Positions 1 to 7,393 are shown, counted from the first letter of the stretch. The stretch: 17,197 nt of DNA from an uncultured Eubacteriales bacterium (GCA_900552725.1 USAT01000034.1:1-17197); one strand, 5' to 3'. Program-made: numbers and translations. The notes: generated from the sequence alone by a model not told the origin.

Positions 1-70
1 GCTCAGTCGAAATGGGCCTCTAAAATAAAAATCCCACACAAAACTTGGAATATCCTTTTTCCACTGTTCA

Positions 71-99
71 TTGACTTTAGCGGGCAAATGCATTAACAT
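71..99 (+). promoter_or_regulatory. Sigma-A-type promoter of the transketolase operon
   Basis: TTGACT at 71-76 and TAACAT at 94-99 are separated by 17 bases, a good vegetative promoter geometry. The start codon of the first transketolase gene follows about 36 bases after the -10, with a GGAGG at 123-127. Bases 1-70 hold no gene or structure that I can recognise. Confidence 0.6.
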
Positions 100-134
100 A
101 GCATGTGGAATAAAATTGATTTGGAGGTCTCTCA

Positions 135-944
135 ATGAATACGGCAGAACTTTCCAGCGTATGCAAGCAGGTGCGCCGTGACATCATCACCATGATCGCC
201 AACGCGGGCAGCGGCCATCCCGGCGGCTCCCTGTCCATGGTGGAGCTGATGACCAGCGTATTCTACAACCACATGCGCATTGATCCCAAGGATCCCAAGA
301 ACCCCGACCGCGACCGCTTCGTGCTGAGCAAGGGCCACGCCGCCCCCTGCTATTACGCGGTTCTGGCGGAGCTGGGCTTTATCAGCCGCGACGAATTCAC
401 CAACTTCCGCCAGCTCCACAGCATCCTGCAGGGCCATCCCGACTGCAAGAAGGTACCCGGCGTGGACGCCTCCACCGGCTCTCTAGGCCAGGGCTGCTCC
501 ATCGCGGTGGGCATGGCACTGGGCGCCAAGCAGTTGAAGAAGGACACCAGGGTCTACACCATCCTGGGCGACGGCGAGTGCCAGGAGGGCCAGATCTGGG
601 AGGCCTTCATGGCGGCCAACCACTATAAGCTGGACAACCTGACCGTCATCATCGACAACAACGGCCTGCAGATCGACGGCAGCAACGACGAGGTCATGAG
701 CCTGGGCGACATGCCCGCCAAGCTCCGCGCCTTCGGCTTTGACTTCTGCGAGATCGACGGCCACGATCTGGATGCCATCGAGGCGGCGCTCAGCGCGCCG
801 GTGGTTCCCGGCAAGCCCCGCTGCATCCTGGCGCACACCGTCAAGGGCAAGGGCGTGTCCTTTATGGAAAATCAGGCCGGCTGGCACGGCAAGGCTCCCA
901 ACGCGGAGCAGCGTGACCAGGCATTGCAGGAATTGGAGGGCTGA
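135..944 (+). CDS. Transketolase, N-terminal (ThDP-binding) subunit
   Basis: First half of a split, two-gene transketolase, which moves two-carbon ketol units between sugar phosphates in the non-oxidative pentose phosphate pathway in the cytoplasm. The 269 residues carry the family marks in order: GSGHPGG near residue 25, LSKGHAAP near 64, a TGSLGQG loop near 113, and the thiamine-diphosphate/Mg motif GDGECQEG followed about 30 residues later by the NN pair of IIDNN. The C-terminal half of a one-chain enzyme is missing and is supplied by the next gene, three bases downstream. GGAGG lies 7 bases before the ATG, so the start is secure. Split transketolases are normal in Clostridia and archaea, so this is not a truncation. 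Confidence 0.96.
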   Translation: MNTAELSSVCKQVRRDIITMIANAGSGHPGGSLSMVELMTSVFYNHMRIDPKDPKNPDRDRFVLSKGHAAPCYYAVLAELGFISRDEFTNFRQLHSILQGHPDCKKVPGVDASTGSLGQGCSIAVGMALGAKQLKKDTRVYTILGDGECQEGQIWEAFMAANHYKLDNLTVIIDNNGLQIDGSNDEVMSLGDMPAKLRAFGFDFCEIDGHDLDAIEAALSAPVVPGKPRCILAHTVKGKGVSFMENQAGWHGKAPNAEQRDQALQELEG

Positions 945-947
945 GAC

Positions 948-1874
948 ATGAGTGAAAAGATCGCGACCCGTGAAGCCTACGGCAAGGCGCTGGTAGACCT
1001 GGGCAGCCAGAACGATAAGGTAGTGGTGCTGGACGCTGACCTGGCGGGCGCCACCATGACCAAGTATTTCAAGGCGGCCCATCCCGACCGCTTCTATGAC
1101 TGCGGCATCGCCGAGGCCAATATGATGAACATCGGCGCGGGCCTGTCCACCATGGGCCTCATCCCCTTCTGCTCCACCTTCGCCATGTTCGGCGCGGGGC
1201 GTGCCTACGAGCAGATCCGCAACTCCATCGCCTATCCCAAGTTCAATGTGAAGATCTGCTGCTCCCACGCCGGTGTTTCCGTGGGCGAGGATGGCGGCAG
1301 CCACCAGTCCATCGAGGATATCGGCCTGATGCGCATGATCCCCGGCATGACCGTCATCGTCCCCGCCGATGCCAACGAGGCCCGCAAGGCCACCTTCGCC
1401 CTGGCGGAGTTCCAGGGCCCCGTGTACATGCGCCTGGCCCGTCTGGCCACCCCCGTGTTCGAGGAGGACTATCCCTTCCAGATCGGCAAGGCCAATGTCC
1501 TGCGGGAGGGCAAGGACGCGGCGGTGTTCGCCTGCGGCCTGATGGTCAACGAAGCCCTGGAGGCTGCCAAGCTGCTGTCCGCCGAGGGCATCGAGATTAC
1601 CGTCATCAACATGCACACTATCAAGCCGCTGGACGCCGAATGCGTGGTGAAGTACGCCGAGAAGTGCGGCAACGTCATCACCGTGGAGGAGCACAGTGTC
1701 ATCGGCGGTCTGGGTGACGCGGTGGCCGACGCGCTGATGGGCAAGGTCTGCTGCAAGTTCAGAAAGATCGGCGTCAACGATCAGTTCGGCCAGTCCGGCA
1801 AGGCCGCCGACGTGCTGCGGGAATACGGCCTGATCGCCGACCAGATCGCGGCCAGGATCAAGGAAACACTGTAA
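948..1874 (+). CDS. Transketolase, C-terminal (pyrimidine-binding) subunit
   Basis: Second half of the split transketolase, 308 residues. It starts with the pyrimidine-binding domain: the catalytic glutamate sits in CGIAEANMM near residue 60, followed by FAMFGAGRAYEQIR and the glycine-rich SHAGVSVGEDGGSHQS segment. A transketolase C-terminal domain follows from about residue 180 (INMHTIKPLD, TVEEHSVIGGLGDAV). It forms the active site together with the upstream subunit. The start is set by GGAGGG at 935-940, which overlaps the end of the previous gene, giving tight translational coupling and hence equal amounts of both subunits. The related deoxyxylulose-phosphate synthase is one chain, so transketolase is the better call. 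Confidence 0.96.
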   Translation: MSEKIATREAYGKALVDLGSQNDKVVVLDADLAGATMTKYFKAAHPDRFYDCGIAEANMMNIGAGLSTMGLIPFCSTFAMFGAGRAYEQIRNSIAYPKFNVKICCSHAGVSVGEDGGSHQSIEDIGLMRMIPGMTVIVPADANEARKATFALAEFQGPVYMRLARLATPVFEEDYPFQIGKANVLREGKDAAVFACGLMVNEALEAAKLLSAEGIEITVINMHTIKPLDAECVVKYAEKCGNVITVEEHSVIGGLGDAVADALMGKVCCKFRKIGVNDQFGQSGKAADVLREYGLIADQIAARIKETL

Positions 1875-1891
1875 AAAGGAGATAAAAAGCC

Positions 1892-2233
1892 ATGGATATC
1901 ACTTCCCTGCTGGGTAATGTTATGGACAAGGACATGCTGGAGAAGATCAGCAAGTCCGCGAAGGTCAGCACCGCCGACGTGTCCAACGTGCTGAAGAACG
2001 CCGCGCCCTCCGTGATGAAGCACCTGGACGGCGACAGCGACGTGGCCAAGGCTGTCAAGAAGCTGCTGGGCAGCGACGAGGTGGAGAAGATCGCCAAGAA
2101 GGTCGGCATCAGCGGCGACAGCGTCAAGGACATCCTGAACAAGGCCGTCCCCATGCTGAAGGAGCTGCTGAGCAAGCAGGGCGGCAATGTGTCCGACATG
2201 CTGGGCGGCATTGCCGGCAAGCTGTTCAAGTGA
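1892..2233 (+). CDS. Small helical DUF937-like (YidB-type) protein
   Basis: A 113-residue soluble, lysine- and aspartate-rich protein with no signal peptide or membrane segment. It resembles the DUF937/YidB group: an opening MDITSLLG, alternating short helices and a glycine-containing tail (DMLGGIAGKLF). It is built from a tandem internal repeat. Residues 16-45 and 64-93 align closely, each with the pattern (L/V)EKI-K---(V/I)S---V--(V/I)L--A-P---K-L. The function of the family is not established. It lies 17 bases after the transketolase gene with a GGAG 10 bases before the ATG, so it is probably cotranscribed, but I see no mechanistic link to transketolase. Confidence 0.8.
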   Translation: MDITSLLGNVMDKDMLEKISKSAKVSTADVSNVLKNAAPSVMKHLDGDSDVAKAVKKLLGSDEVEKIAKKVGISGDSVKDILNKAVPMLKELLSKQGGNVSDMLGGIAGKLFK

Positions 2234-2244
2234 GGTGACGGGCG

Positions 2245-2457
2245 ATGACACCGAAGTGCCCCTATTGCTCCGGTGAAATGCGGCCGGGCGTGCTGCGGAC
2301 AGCCCAGAGCGCCGGTGTCTGCTTCGAGCCGACGCCGGGCCTCAGCGATACCGTTGATTTGGCCGGGCCGTATATGTTCCGCCGGGACATCCAGCTTCAG
2401 GCGTTCGGCTGTCTCAAGTGCCGCGCCATCGTCCTGCGCTATGAGGAAAACATATAA
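2245..2457 (+). CDS. Small zinc-ribbon protein (DUF6487-like)
   Basis: A 70-residue protein with two cysteine pairs, CPYC at residues 5-8 and CLKC at about 56-59, which would hold one zinc ion in a ribbon fold. The segment between them is rich in glycine and proline and includes RRDIQLQAFGC. This layout resembles the short CxxC-(~47)-CxxC proteins called DUF6487 in Firmicutes, whose role is unknown. GAGGTG at 2232-2237 overlaps the stop codon of the upstream gene and is 7 bases from the ATG, so translation of the two is probably coupled. It is the last gene before the terminator. Confidence 0.75.
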   Translation: MTPKCPYCSGEMRPGVLRTAQSAGVCFEPTPGLSDTVDLAGPYMFRRDIQLQAFGCLKCRAIVLRYEENI

Positions 2458-2463
2458 TCAATA

Positions 2464-2497
2464 AAAAATATCCGGTGCGAAAGCACCGGATATTTTT
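2464..2497. terminator. Bidirectional intrinsic terminator
   Basis: A perfect 15-bp inverted repeat (2464-2478 and 2483-2497) with a GAAA tetraloop. The GC-rich core CCGGTGC is flanked by A-runs on the left and T-runs on the right, so it ends both the transketolase operon on the plus strand and the aldolase transcript on the minus strand. Confidence 0.93.
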
Positions 2498-2513
2498 ATG
2501 CGTTCCGATAAGC

Positions 2514-3482
2514 TTATGCCTTGCCGGCGCAGCCCAGCACGTCCACCAGCTTGTGGCGTACCAGCTCCTTGATGTTGGCGCGGGCGGGCTTCAGATACTC
2601 GCGGGGATCGAACTTGTCGGGATGCTCGTCCATGAACTGGCGGATGGTGCCGGTCATGGCCAGACGCAGGTCGGAGTCGATGTTGATCTTGCACACGGAC
2701 AGGCGGGCGGCCTGACGGAGCTGCTCCTCGGGCACGCCGATGGCGTTGGGCATCTTGCCGCCGTGGTCGTTGATCATCTTCACATAGTCCTGGGGGACGG
2801 AGGAAGAGCCGTGCAGCACGATGGGGAAGCCGGGCAGGCGCTTGCTGACCTCTTCCAGCACGTCGAAGCGCAGGGGAGGCGGCACCAGAATGCCCTTCTC
2901 GTTGACGGTGCACTGCTCGGGCTTGAACTTATACGCACCGTGGCTGGTGCCGATGGCGATGGCCAGAGAGTCGCAGCCGGTCTTGGACACGAACTCCTCC
3001 ACCTCCTCGGGACGGGTATAGGACGCCTCGTGAGCGGCCACCTTCACCTCGTCCTCGATACCGGCCAGGGTGCCCAGCTCGGCTTCCACCACAACACCGT
3101 GGTCGTGGGCATACTCCACCACCTTCTTGGTGATCTCGATATTCTCAGCGAAGGGCTTGGAGGATGCGTCGATCATCACGGAGGTAAAGCCGCCGTCGAT
3201 GCAGCTCTTGCAGGTCTCGAAATCGGGGCCGTGATCCAGATGCAGCACGATGGGGATGTCGGGGCAGCAGGCCACAGCCGCTTCCACCAGCTTCACCAGA
3301 TAGGTGTGGTTGGCGTAGGCGCGGGCGCCCTTGCTGACCTGCAGGATCACGGGAGCGTGCTCCTCCTGACAGGCTTCGGTGATGCCCTGCACGATCTCCA
3401 TGTTGTTGACATTGAACGCGCCGATGGCATAACCGCCGTCATATGCCTTTGCAAACATTTCCTTAGAAGTTACCAGTGGCAT
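2514..3482 (-). CDS. fba: Class II fructose-1,6-bisphosphate aldolase
   Basis: Zinc-dependent aldolase that cleaves fructose-1,6-bisphosphate to dihydroxyacetone phosphate and glyceraldehyde-3-phosphate; many class II enzymes also act on sedoheptulose-1,7-bisphosphate. Visible family marks are the HLDHG metal/catalytic motif near residue 80, VEAELG near 133, SHGAYK near 180 and the LHGSSSVP glycine-serine loop near 222, followed by KINIDSD. The length, 322 residues, is usual for the class. I start at the second ATG (3480-3482) because AAGGAG at 3491-3496 is 8 bases from it but only 2 from the upstream ATG at 3486-3488. The gene is divergent from phosphofructokinase and shares a control region with it. 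Confidence 0.96.
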   Translation of the reverse strand: MPLVTSKEMFAKAYDGGYAIGAFNVNNMEIVQGITEACQEEHAPVILQVSKGARAYANHTYLVKLVEAAVACCPDIPIVLHLDHGPDFETCKSCIDGGFTSVMIDASSKPFAENIEITKKVVEYAHDHGVVVEAELGTLAGIEDEVKVAAHEASYTRPEEVEEFVSKTGCDSLAIAIGTSHGAYKFKPEQCTVNEKGILVPPPLRFDVLEEVSKRLPGFPIVLHGSSSVPQDYVKMINDHGGKMPNAIGVPEEQLRQAARLSVCKINIDSDLRLAMTGTIRQFMDEHPDKFDPREYLKPARANIKELVRHKLVDVLGCAGKA

Positions 3483-3544
3483 AATCATATCTCCTTCACA
3501 ATAAAATTACAATGCAGATTGCACCTGTTGTATGGAACATTCCT

Positions 3545-3572
3545 ATTGTATCATATTTTTTTGGTTTTGCAA
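3545..3572 (-). promoter_or_regulatory. Promoter of the aldolase gene
   Basis: On the minus strand TTGCAA (3572-3567) and TACAAT (3550-3545) are 16 bases apart. This points left to the aldolase, leaving a leader of about 55 bases. Its -35 is only 10 bases from the -35 of the divergent pfk promoter. Confidence 0.55.
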
Positions 3573-3579
3573 GCATAAA

Positions 3580-3626
3580 GTGTTTACAACTGGAATTTTA
3601 CATGGTAGAATACCGCTTGTAAACAC
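3580..3626. repeat. 10-bp inverted repeat bracketing the pfk promoter (candidate operator)
   Basis: GTGTTTACAA at 3580-3589 and its exact reverse complement TTGTAAACAC at 3617-3626 are separated by 27 bases. The left arm overlaps the pfk -35 hexamer and the right arm lies at the expected transcription start, so a dimeric regulator bound to both arms would enclose the promoter. The arms are too far upstream to form an RNA hairpin in the transcript. The binding protein is unknown. Confidence 0.55.
3583..3611 (+). promoter_or_regulatory. Promoter of phosphofructokinase with extended -10
   Basis: TTTACA at 3583-3588 and TAGAAT at 3606-3611 are exactly 17 bases apart, and a TGG directly before the -10 gives a TGn extension. 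The 11-mer CATGGTAGAAT that covers this -10 recurs at the cooC-like promoter (13594-13604). Confidence 0.75.
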
Positions 3627-3655
3627 CAAATTCCATTTTCTTGGAGGTAATTGAT

Positions 3656-4894
3656 ATGAATGAACTGAAAGGCGCCTGCATCATCGGCCAGTCCGGCGGC
3701 CCCACTTCCGTCATCAACGCCAGCGCTTACGGCGTGATCGACACGGCGCTGAAGTCCGGCGCCATCACCCAGGTGCTGGGTGCCGAGCACGGCATCAAGG
3801 GTGTTCTGAATGACCGCCTGTTCGACATGGGCCTGGAGGACCCCGAGGAGCTGCGTCTTTTGAAGTATACCCCCTCCTCTGCCCTGGGCTCCTGCCGCTA
3901 TAAGATTGCCGATCCCGAGCTGGACGACACCGATTACAAGCGCATCCTTGAGGTGTTCAAGAAGCACAATGTCCGTTACTTCTTCTATAACGGCGGCAAC
4001 GATTCCATGGATACCTGCAATAAGATCAACAACTACATGCAGTCCGTGGGCTACGAGTGCCGCGTGATGGGCGTGCCCAAGACCATCGACAACGACCTGT
4101 TCGGCACCGACCACTGCCCCGGTTACGCCTCCGCCGCCAAGTATATCGCCACCTCCATGATGGAGGTCCATCAGGACGCCCACGTCTACGACACCGGCAT
4201 GATCGTGGTGATGGAGATCATGGGCCGTCACGCCGGCTGGCTGACCGCCGCCTCCGCCCTGGCCGGTATCCACGGCGCAGGCCCCGACCTGATCTATCTG
4301 CCTGAGCTGGATTTCAACATGCAGGACTTCATCAACGATGTCAAGCGCGTCTATGCCGAAAAGGGCAGCTGCATCGTGGCCGTGTCCGAGGGCATCCACT
4401 ACGCCGACGGCGACTTCGTCTCCGAGGCGAAGGTGGCCGCCAACGACGGCTTCGGCCATGCCCAGTTGGGCGGCCTGGCCGCCATCCTGGCCCAGGTGCT
4501 GAAGGAAGAGACCGGCGCCAAGGTCCGCGGCATCGAGCTGAACCTGCTGCAGCGCTGCGGCGCCCACCTGGCCTCCGAGACCGATATCGAAGAGAGCTAC
4601 ATGGCCGGTAAGGTGGCCGTGGAGAACGCCGTCAACGGCATCAACGGCCGCATGATCGGCTTCGAGCGCGGCATCAAGGACGGCAAGTACGCCTGCCGCA
4701 CCAAGCTGATCCCCCTGATGGAGGTGGCCAACGTAGAGAAGAAGATCCCCCGCGAGTGGATCAACGAGGCTGGTAATTATGTCAACCACCAGTTCATCGA
4801 GTATGCCCTGCCCCTGATCCAGGGTGAGCCCGATCTGCCCAAGGAGGATTCCCTCCCCCGCTTCGCCCGGCTGAAGAAGATCATCGCCAAGTAA
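3656..4894 (+). CDS. pfp: Pyrophosphate-type 6-phosphofructokinase
   Basis: Phosphorylates fructose-6-phosphate, most likely with pyrophosphate rather than ATP, in cytoplasmic glycolysis. The 412 residues contain GQSGGPTSVINAS near residue 11, GGNDS at 113-117, PKTIDND at 141-147 and MGRHAGW at 189-195. An Asp after GGN and a Lys in PKTIDND replace the two glycines of ATP-dependent enzymes (GGDGS, PGTIDND), and these are the classic PPi-specificity changes. D145 would be the catalytic base. An oddity is Asn115 where GGDD is usual. The start is the ATG 8 bases after GGAGG (3643-3647); an upstream in-frame TTG inside that ribosome site is rejected. The reaction is reversible and such enzymes often also use sedoheptulose-7-phosphate. 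Confidence 0.92.
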   Translation: MNELKGACIIGQSGGPTSVINASAYGVIDTALKSGAITQVLGAEHGIKGVLNDRLFDMGLEDPEELRLLKYTPSSALGSCRYKIADPELDDTDYKRILEVFKKHNVRYFFYNGGNDSMDTCNKINNYMQSVGYECRVMGVPKTIDNDLFGTDHCPGYASAAKYIATSMMEVHQDAHVYDTGMIVVMEIMGRHAGWLTAASALAGIHGAGPDLIYLPELDFNMQDFINDVKRVYAEKGSCIVAVSEGIHYADGDFVSEAKVAANDGFGHAQLGGLAAILAQVLKEETGAKVRGIELNLLQRCGAHLASETDIEESYMAGKVAVENAVNGINGRMIGFERGIKDGKYACRTKLIPLMEVANVEKKIPREWINEAGNYVNHQFIEYALPLIQGEPDLPKEDSLPRFARLKKIIAK

Positions 4895-4903
4895 GTTTAC
4901 CCG

Positions 4904-4938
4904 AAAAAAGTCTCAGGCGGCAAGCCTGAGACTTTTTT
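4904..4938. terminator. Bidirectional terminator between pfk and coaX
   Basis: A 15-bp perfect stem (4904-4918 with 4924-4938, loop GGCAA) with A- and T-runs at its two ends. The stop codon of the convergent coaX gene lies inside the T-run, so the two transcription units are packed with no spare sequence. Confidence 0.92.
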
Positions 4939-5711
4939 TATGGCCGGTTCTTGTGATAGATGGCCCACAGGCCCTCCATCAGCAGATATTTGTCGTACAG
5001 CACCTTATTGCGGCAGTACCGGACGATGACCGGGGCGTTGCTGCCGGTGGCCACGATGGTGGGCGTTTCGCCGGGGATGGTCTCCCGGATGCGGTCGATG
5101 ATGCCGTCCAGCATCCCGGCGGTGCCGTAGACGATGCCGTTGCGCATGCAGTCCTCTGTGTTCTTGCCGATGAGGTTCTTGGGATACTGCAGCGAGATGT
5201 CGGAGAGCTGCGCCGCGTGATCGGACAGCGCGTCCAGCGACAGTCGCACGCCGGGGAACATCAGGCCGCCCTCGTAGGTGTGCTTGGCGGAGATATAGGA
5301 GATGGTGGTGGCCGTTCCCATGTCGATGACAATAATGGGTACGGGATATTTTTCCAGCGCCGCCACCGCGTCCGCCACCAGGTCGGCGCCCAGTTGATTG
5401 TGGATCTCCATGCGGATGTTCAGCCCGGTCTTGACGCCGGGGCCCACGATCATGGGCGGCTTGCCCAGCAGCCGGGTCAGCGCCTTCTCCATCATGAAGT
5501 TCATGGGCGGCACCACGCTGGAAAAGATGGCGCCGGACACGTCCTTCAGCCGGAAGCCGTACAGAGAGAAGATATTCATCAGGTCGATGCTGATCTGATC
5601 GGACGTTTTCCGGCTGTCGGTGTCGATAGACGCCAGGAAATGCAGCTTTCGCTCCTTGCTGAAAAGCCCCACGGAAATATTGGAGTTGCCGATATCAATA
5701 GCCAGCAGCAT
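4938..5711 (-). CDS. coaX: Type III pantothenate kinase
   Basis: Phosphorylates pantothenate in the first step of coenzyme A synthesis in the cytoplasm. The 257-residue protein has the ASKHA-fold marks of the type III class: DIGNSNISVG at residues 6-15, the pantothenate/dimer loop GADLVAD near 108, and the phosphate-binding DMGTATT near 130, followed by EGGLMFPGV. Length is typical for CoaX. The start ATG (5711-5709) has AAGGAGG 7 bases upstream; an upstream in-frame ATG at 5786 has no ribosome site and lies inside the neighbouring terminator hairpin. The gene appears to be a single-gene unit with its own promoter. CoA supply is generally relevant to the acyl-CoA enzymes at the right end, but nothing here links them directly. 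Confidence 0.95.
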   Translation of the reverse strand: MLLAIDIGNSNISVGLFSKERKLHFLASIDTDSRKTSDQISIDLMNIFSLYGFRLKDVSGAIFSSVVPPMNFMMEKALTRLLGKPPMIVGPGVKTGLNIRMEIHNQLGADLVADAVAALEKYPVPIIVIDMGTATTISYISAKHTYEGGLMFPGVRLSLDALSDHAAQLSDISLQYPKNLIGKNTEDCMRNGIVYGTAGMLDGIIDRIRETIPGETPTIVATGSNAPVIVRYCRNKVLYDKYLLMEGLWAIYHKNRP

Positions 5712-5741
5712 GGCGATTCCTCCTTGGATTGCTTTTTCTCT

Positions 5742-5770
5742 ATCATAGCACGTCTTGCCGTTGATGGCAA
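5742..5770 (-). promoter_or_regulatory. Promoter of coaX
   Basis: Read on the minus strand, TTGCCA (5770-5765) and TATGAT (5747-5742) are 17 bases apart, with TGC directly before the -10 (TGn extension). It lies between the spoIVA terminator and the coaX ribosome site. Confidence 0.7.
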
Positions 5771-5773
5771 GGC

Positions 5774-5798
5774 AAAAGGCGGGCAAAGCCCGCCTTTT
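5774..5798 (-). terminator. Terminator of spoIVA
   Basis: An 11-bp perfect stem (5774-5784 with 5788-5798) with GC core GGCGGGC, an AAA loop and a T-run on the minus strand, 10 bases after the spoIVA stop codon. Confidence 0.85.
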
Positions 5799-5807
5799 AC
5801 TTACCCT

Positions 5808-7271
5808 TTACAAGATAATGCAGATCAGTCCGCCGCCGCCCTCGTTGATGATGCGCTCCAGCGCCTGCCGCAGCTTCACCTGGGCGTCCGCCGGCATCCG
5901 CTTCAGCTTGGCCTGCAGATCCTCCCCCACGATCTCGTGGAAGCTGCGGCCAAAGATGTTGGAGTTCCAGATCTTGCTGGTGTCCCCCTCGAACTCCTGC
6001 AGGAGATAGTTCACCATGTCCTCCGACTGCTTTTCGTTGCCCACAATGGGCGACACCGTGGTCTCGATATCCGCCCGGATCATGTGGATGGACGGCGCAC
6101 TGGCCTTCATCCGCACGCCGTAGCGTCCCCCCTGCCGCACGATCTCCGGATCCTCCAGATTCAGCTCCTCCACGCTGGGCATCATGATGCCGTAGCCGTT
6201 CTCCCGGGCGGACTGCAGCGCCTCCGCCACCTTTTCGTACTCCTGTTTCGCCCGGCCCAGCTCCGTGAGAAGCTCAAGCAGGTCGCCGTCATCGGTGACG
6301 GTCAGGCCGGAGCGCTGACTCAGCGTGTCATAGAACAGTCCCCGCGGCAGCTGCAGCTCTGCCGCCGCCAGCCCGGTGCCCAGGTCGATGCTGCGGACAG
6401 CCGCCGTCTGGACGGCCTCGCACGCGCACATACCGCCCAACGCGCCCTCCAGCTCCCGGATACAGTGCAGTGCCCGGGCCTTCTCCCGCACCGTCTGATA
6501 GATGCCGCTCTTGATGGGGTGCTCCGCCGGAAGGGCCTCCACCCAGCTTGGCAGATAGAGATCCAGCTCCTGCAGCGGGAACTCAAACAGCAGGCTCCGC
6601 ATCAGCGCCGTGATGGCCGCCTCATCCAGTGTCAGGCAGTTGACGGGGATGCACTTCACGTTGTACTTCGTCCCGATTTCACCGGCGATGGCGCAGGCCC
6701 GCTCCCCTGCCGGATCGTTGGAGTTCAGCAGCACCACGAATGGCTTGCCGATCTCCTGCAGCTCCCGGATGACCCGCTCCTCCGCCTCCTCATAGTCCTG
6801 CCGTGGGATATCCGTCACTGTGCCGTCGGTGGTGATCACGATGCCCACGGTGGAGTGATCCGTGATCACCTTCCGCGTGCCGATCTCCGCCGCCTCCGTC
6901 ATGGGGATCTCATAGTCGTACCACGGCGTCATCACCATCCGGGGTGCCAGATCCTCAAACTGCCCCACCGCGCCGGGCACCATGTACCCCACGCAGTCGA
7001 TCATCCGCACAGAGAAGCTGACGCCCTCCTCCAGCGAGACCTCCACCGCCTCCTCCGGCACGAATTTCGGCTCGCCGGAGCCGCTCTGGGGCAGCTCGTC
7101 GACGGCCCGGTCACGGCGATAGGCGTTGTCGATGTGGGGGATCACCTGTGTCTCCATAAAGCGCTTGATAAACGTGGACTTTCCGGTTCTGACCGGCCCG
7201 ACAACGCCGATATACACGCTGTTCTGGGTCCGCGCCGCCATGTCCTGATAGATACATGTGGATTGATTCAT
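5808..7271 (-). CDS. spoIVA: Stage IV sporulation protein A, spore coat basement ATPase
   Basis: Polymerises on the forespore surface to make the platform for the spore coat, and is anchored there by SpoVM. The 487-residue protein matches SpoIVA end to end: a TRAFAC-type Walker A (GPVRTGKST at residues 25-33), DCVGYMVPGA, HSTVGIVITTDGT, a middle domain, and the highly conserved C-terminus APSIHMI ... IWNSNIFGRS ... LERIINEGGGGL. The start ATG has GGAGGG 7 bases upstream; the longer reading frame reaching 8087 is antisense to the next gene. Anomaly: after DELPQSGSG (to residue 66) it runs straight into EPKFVP, whereas the B. subtilis protein as I recall it has six more residues here, KTIMTT, including the sensor threonines T70 and T71. 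The rest looks intact. Confidence 0.97.
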   Translation of the reverse strand: MNQSTCIYQDMAARTQNSVYIGVVGPVRTGKSTFIKRFMETQVIPHIDNAYRRDRAVDELPQSGSGEPKFVPEEAVEVSLEEGVSFSVRMIDCVGYMVPGAVGQFEDLAPRMVMTPWYDYEIPMTEAAEIGTRKVITDHSTVGIVITTDGTVTDIPRQDYEEAEERVIRELQEIGKPFVVLLNSNDPAGERACAIAGEIGTKYNVKCIPVNCLTLDEAAITALMRSLLFEFPLQELDLYLPSWVEALPAEHPIKSGIYQTVREKARALHCIRELEGALGGMCACEAVQTAAVRSIDLGTGLAAAELQLPRGLFYDTLSQRSGLTVTDDGDLLELLTELGRAKQEYEKVAEALQSARENGYGIMMPSVEELNLEDPEIVRQGGRYGVRMKASAPSIHMIRADIETTVSPIVGNEKQSEDMVNYLLQEFEGDTSKIWNSNIFGRSFHEIVGEDLQAKLKRMPADAQVKLRQALERIINEGGGGLICIIL

Positions 7272-7302
7272 AGTACCGCCCTCCGCTGCTGTTTTTATTT
7301 CT

Positions 7303-7332
7303 ATGTGTATGAGAACGAGCCTGCTTCTATGC
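7303..7332 (-). promoter_or_regulatory. Sigma-E-like promoter of spoIVA
   Basis: On the minus strand, GCATAGA (7332-7326) is followed after 14 bases by CATACACAT (7311-7303). This fits the mother-cell sigma-E pattern (-35 centred on ATA, -10 CATACA-T), and spoIVA is a sigma-E gene in B. subtilis. The start codon lies about 32 bases downstream. Confidence 0.6.
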
Positions 7333-7363
7333 AAAAAAATTCCTACATTTTTGTCAAAACCTG

Positions 7364-7393
7364 TTGAATACATGTCTGTGTGTATGGTATGAT
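7364..7393 (+). promoter_or_regulatory. Promoter of the TetR-type regulator
   Basis: TTGAAT (7364-7369) and TATGAT (7388-7393) are 18 bases apart, with TGG before the -10 (extended). The leader is about 35-40 bases. No clear palindrome that would serve as an autoregulatory operator is visible nearby. Confidence 0.55.

Noticed and set aside
4953..7367. Plus-strand open frame of 804 codons
   Set aside because: Antisense to coaX and spoIVA and spanning the gap between them; histidine/arginine-rich composition and no recognisable domain.
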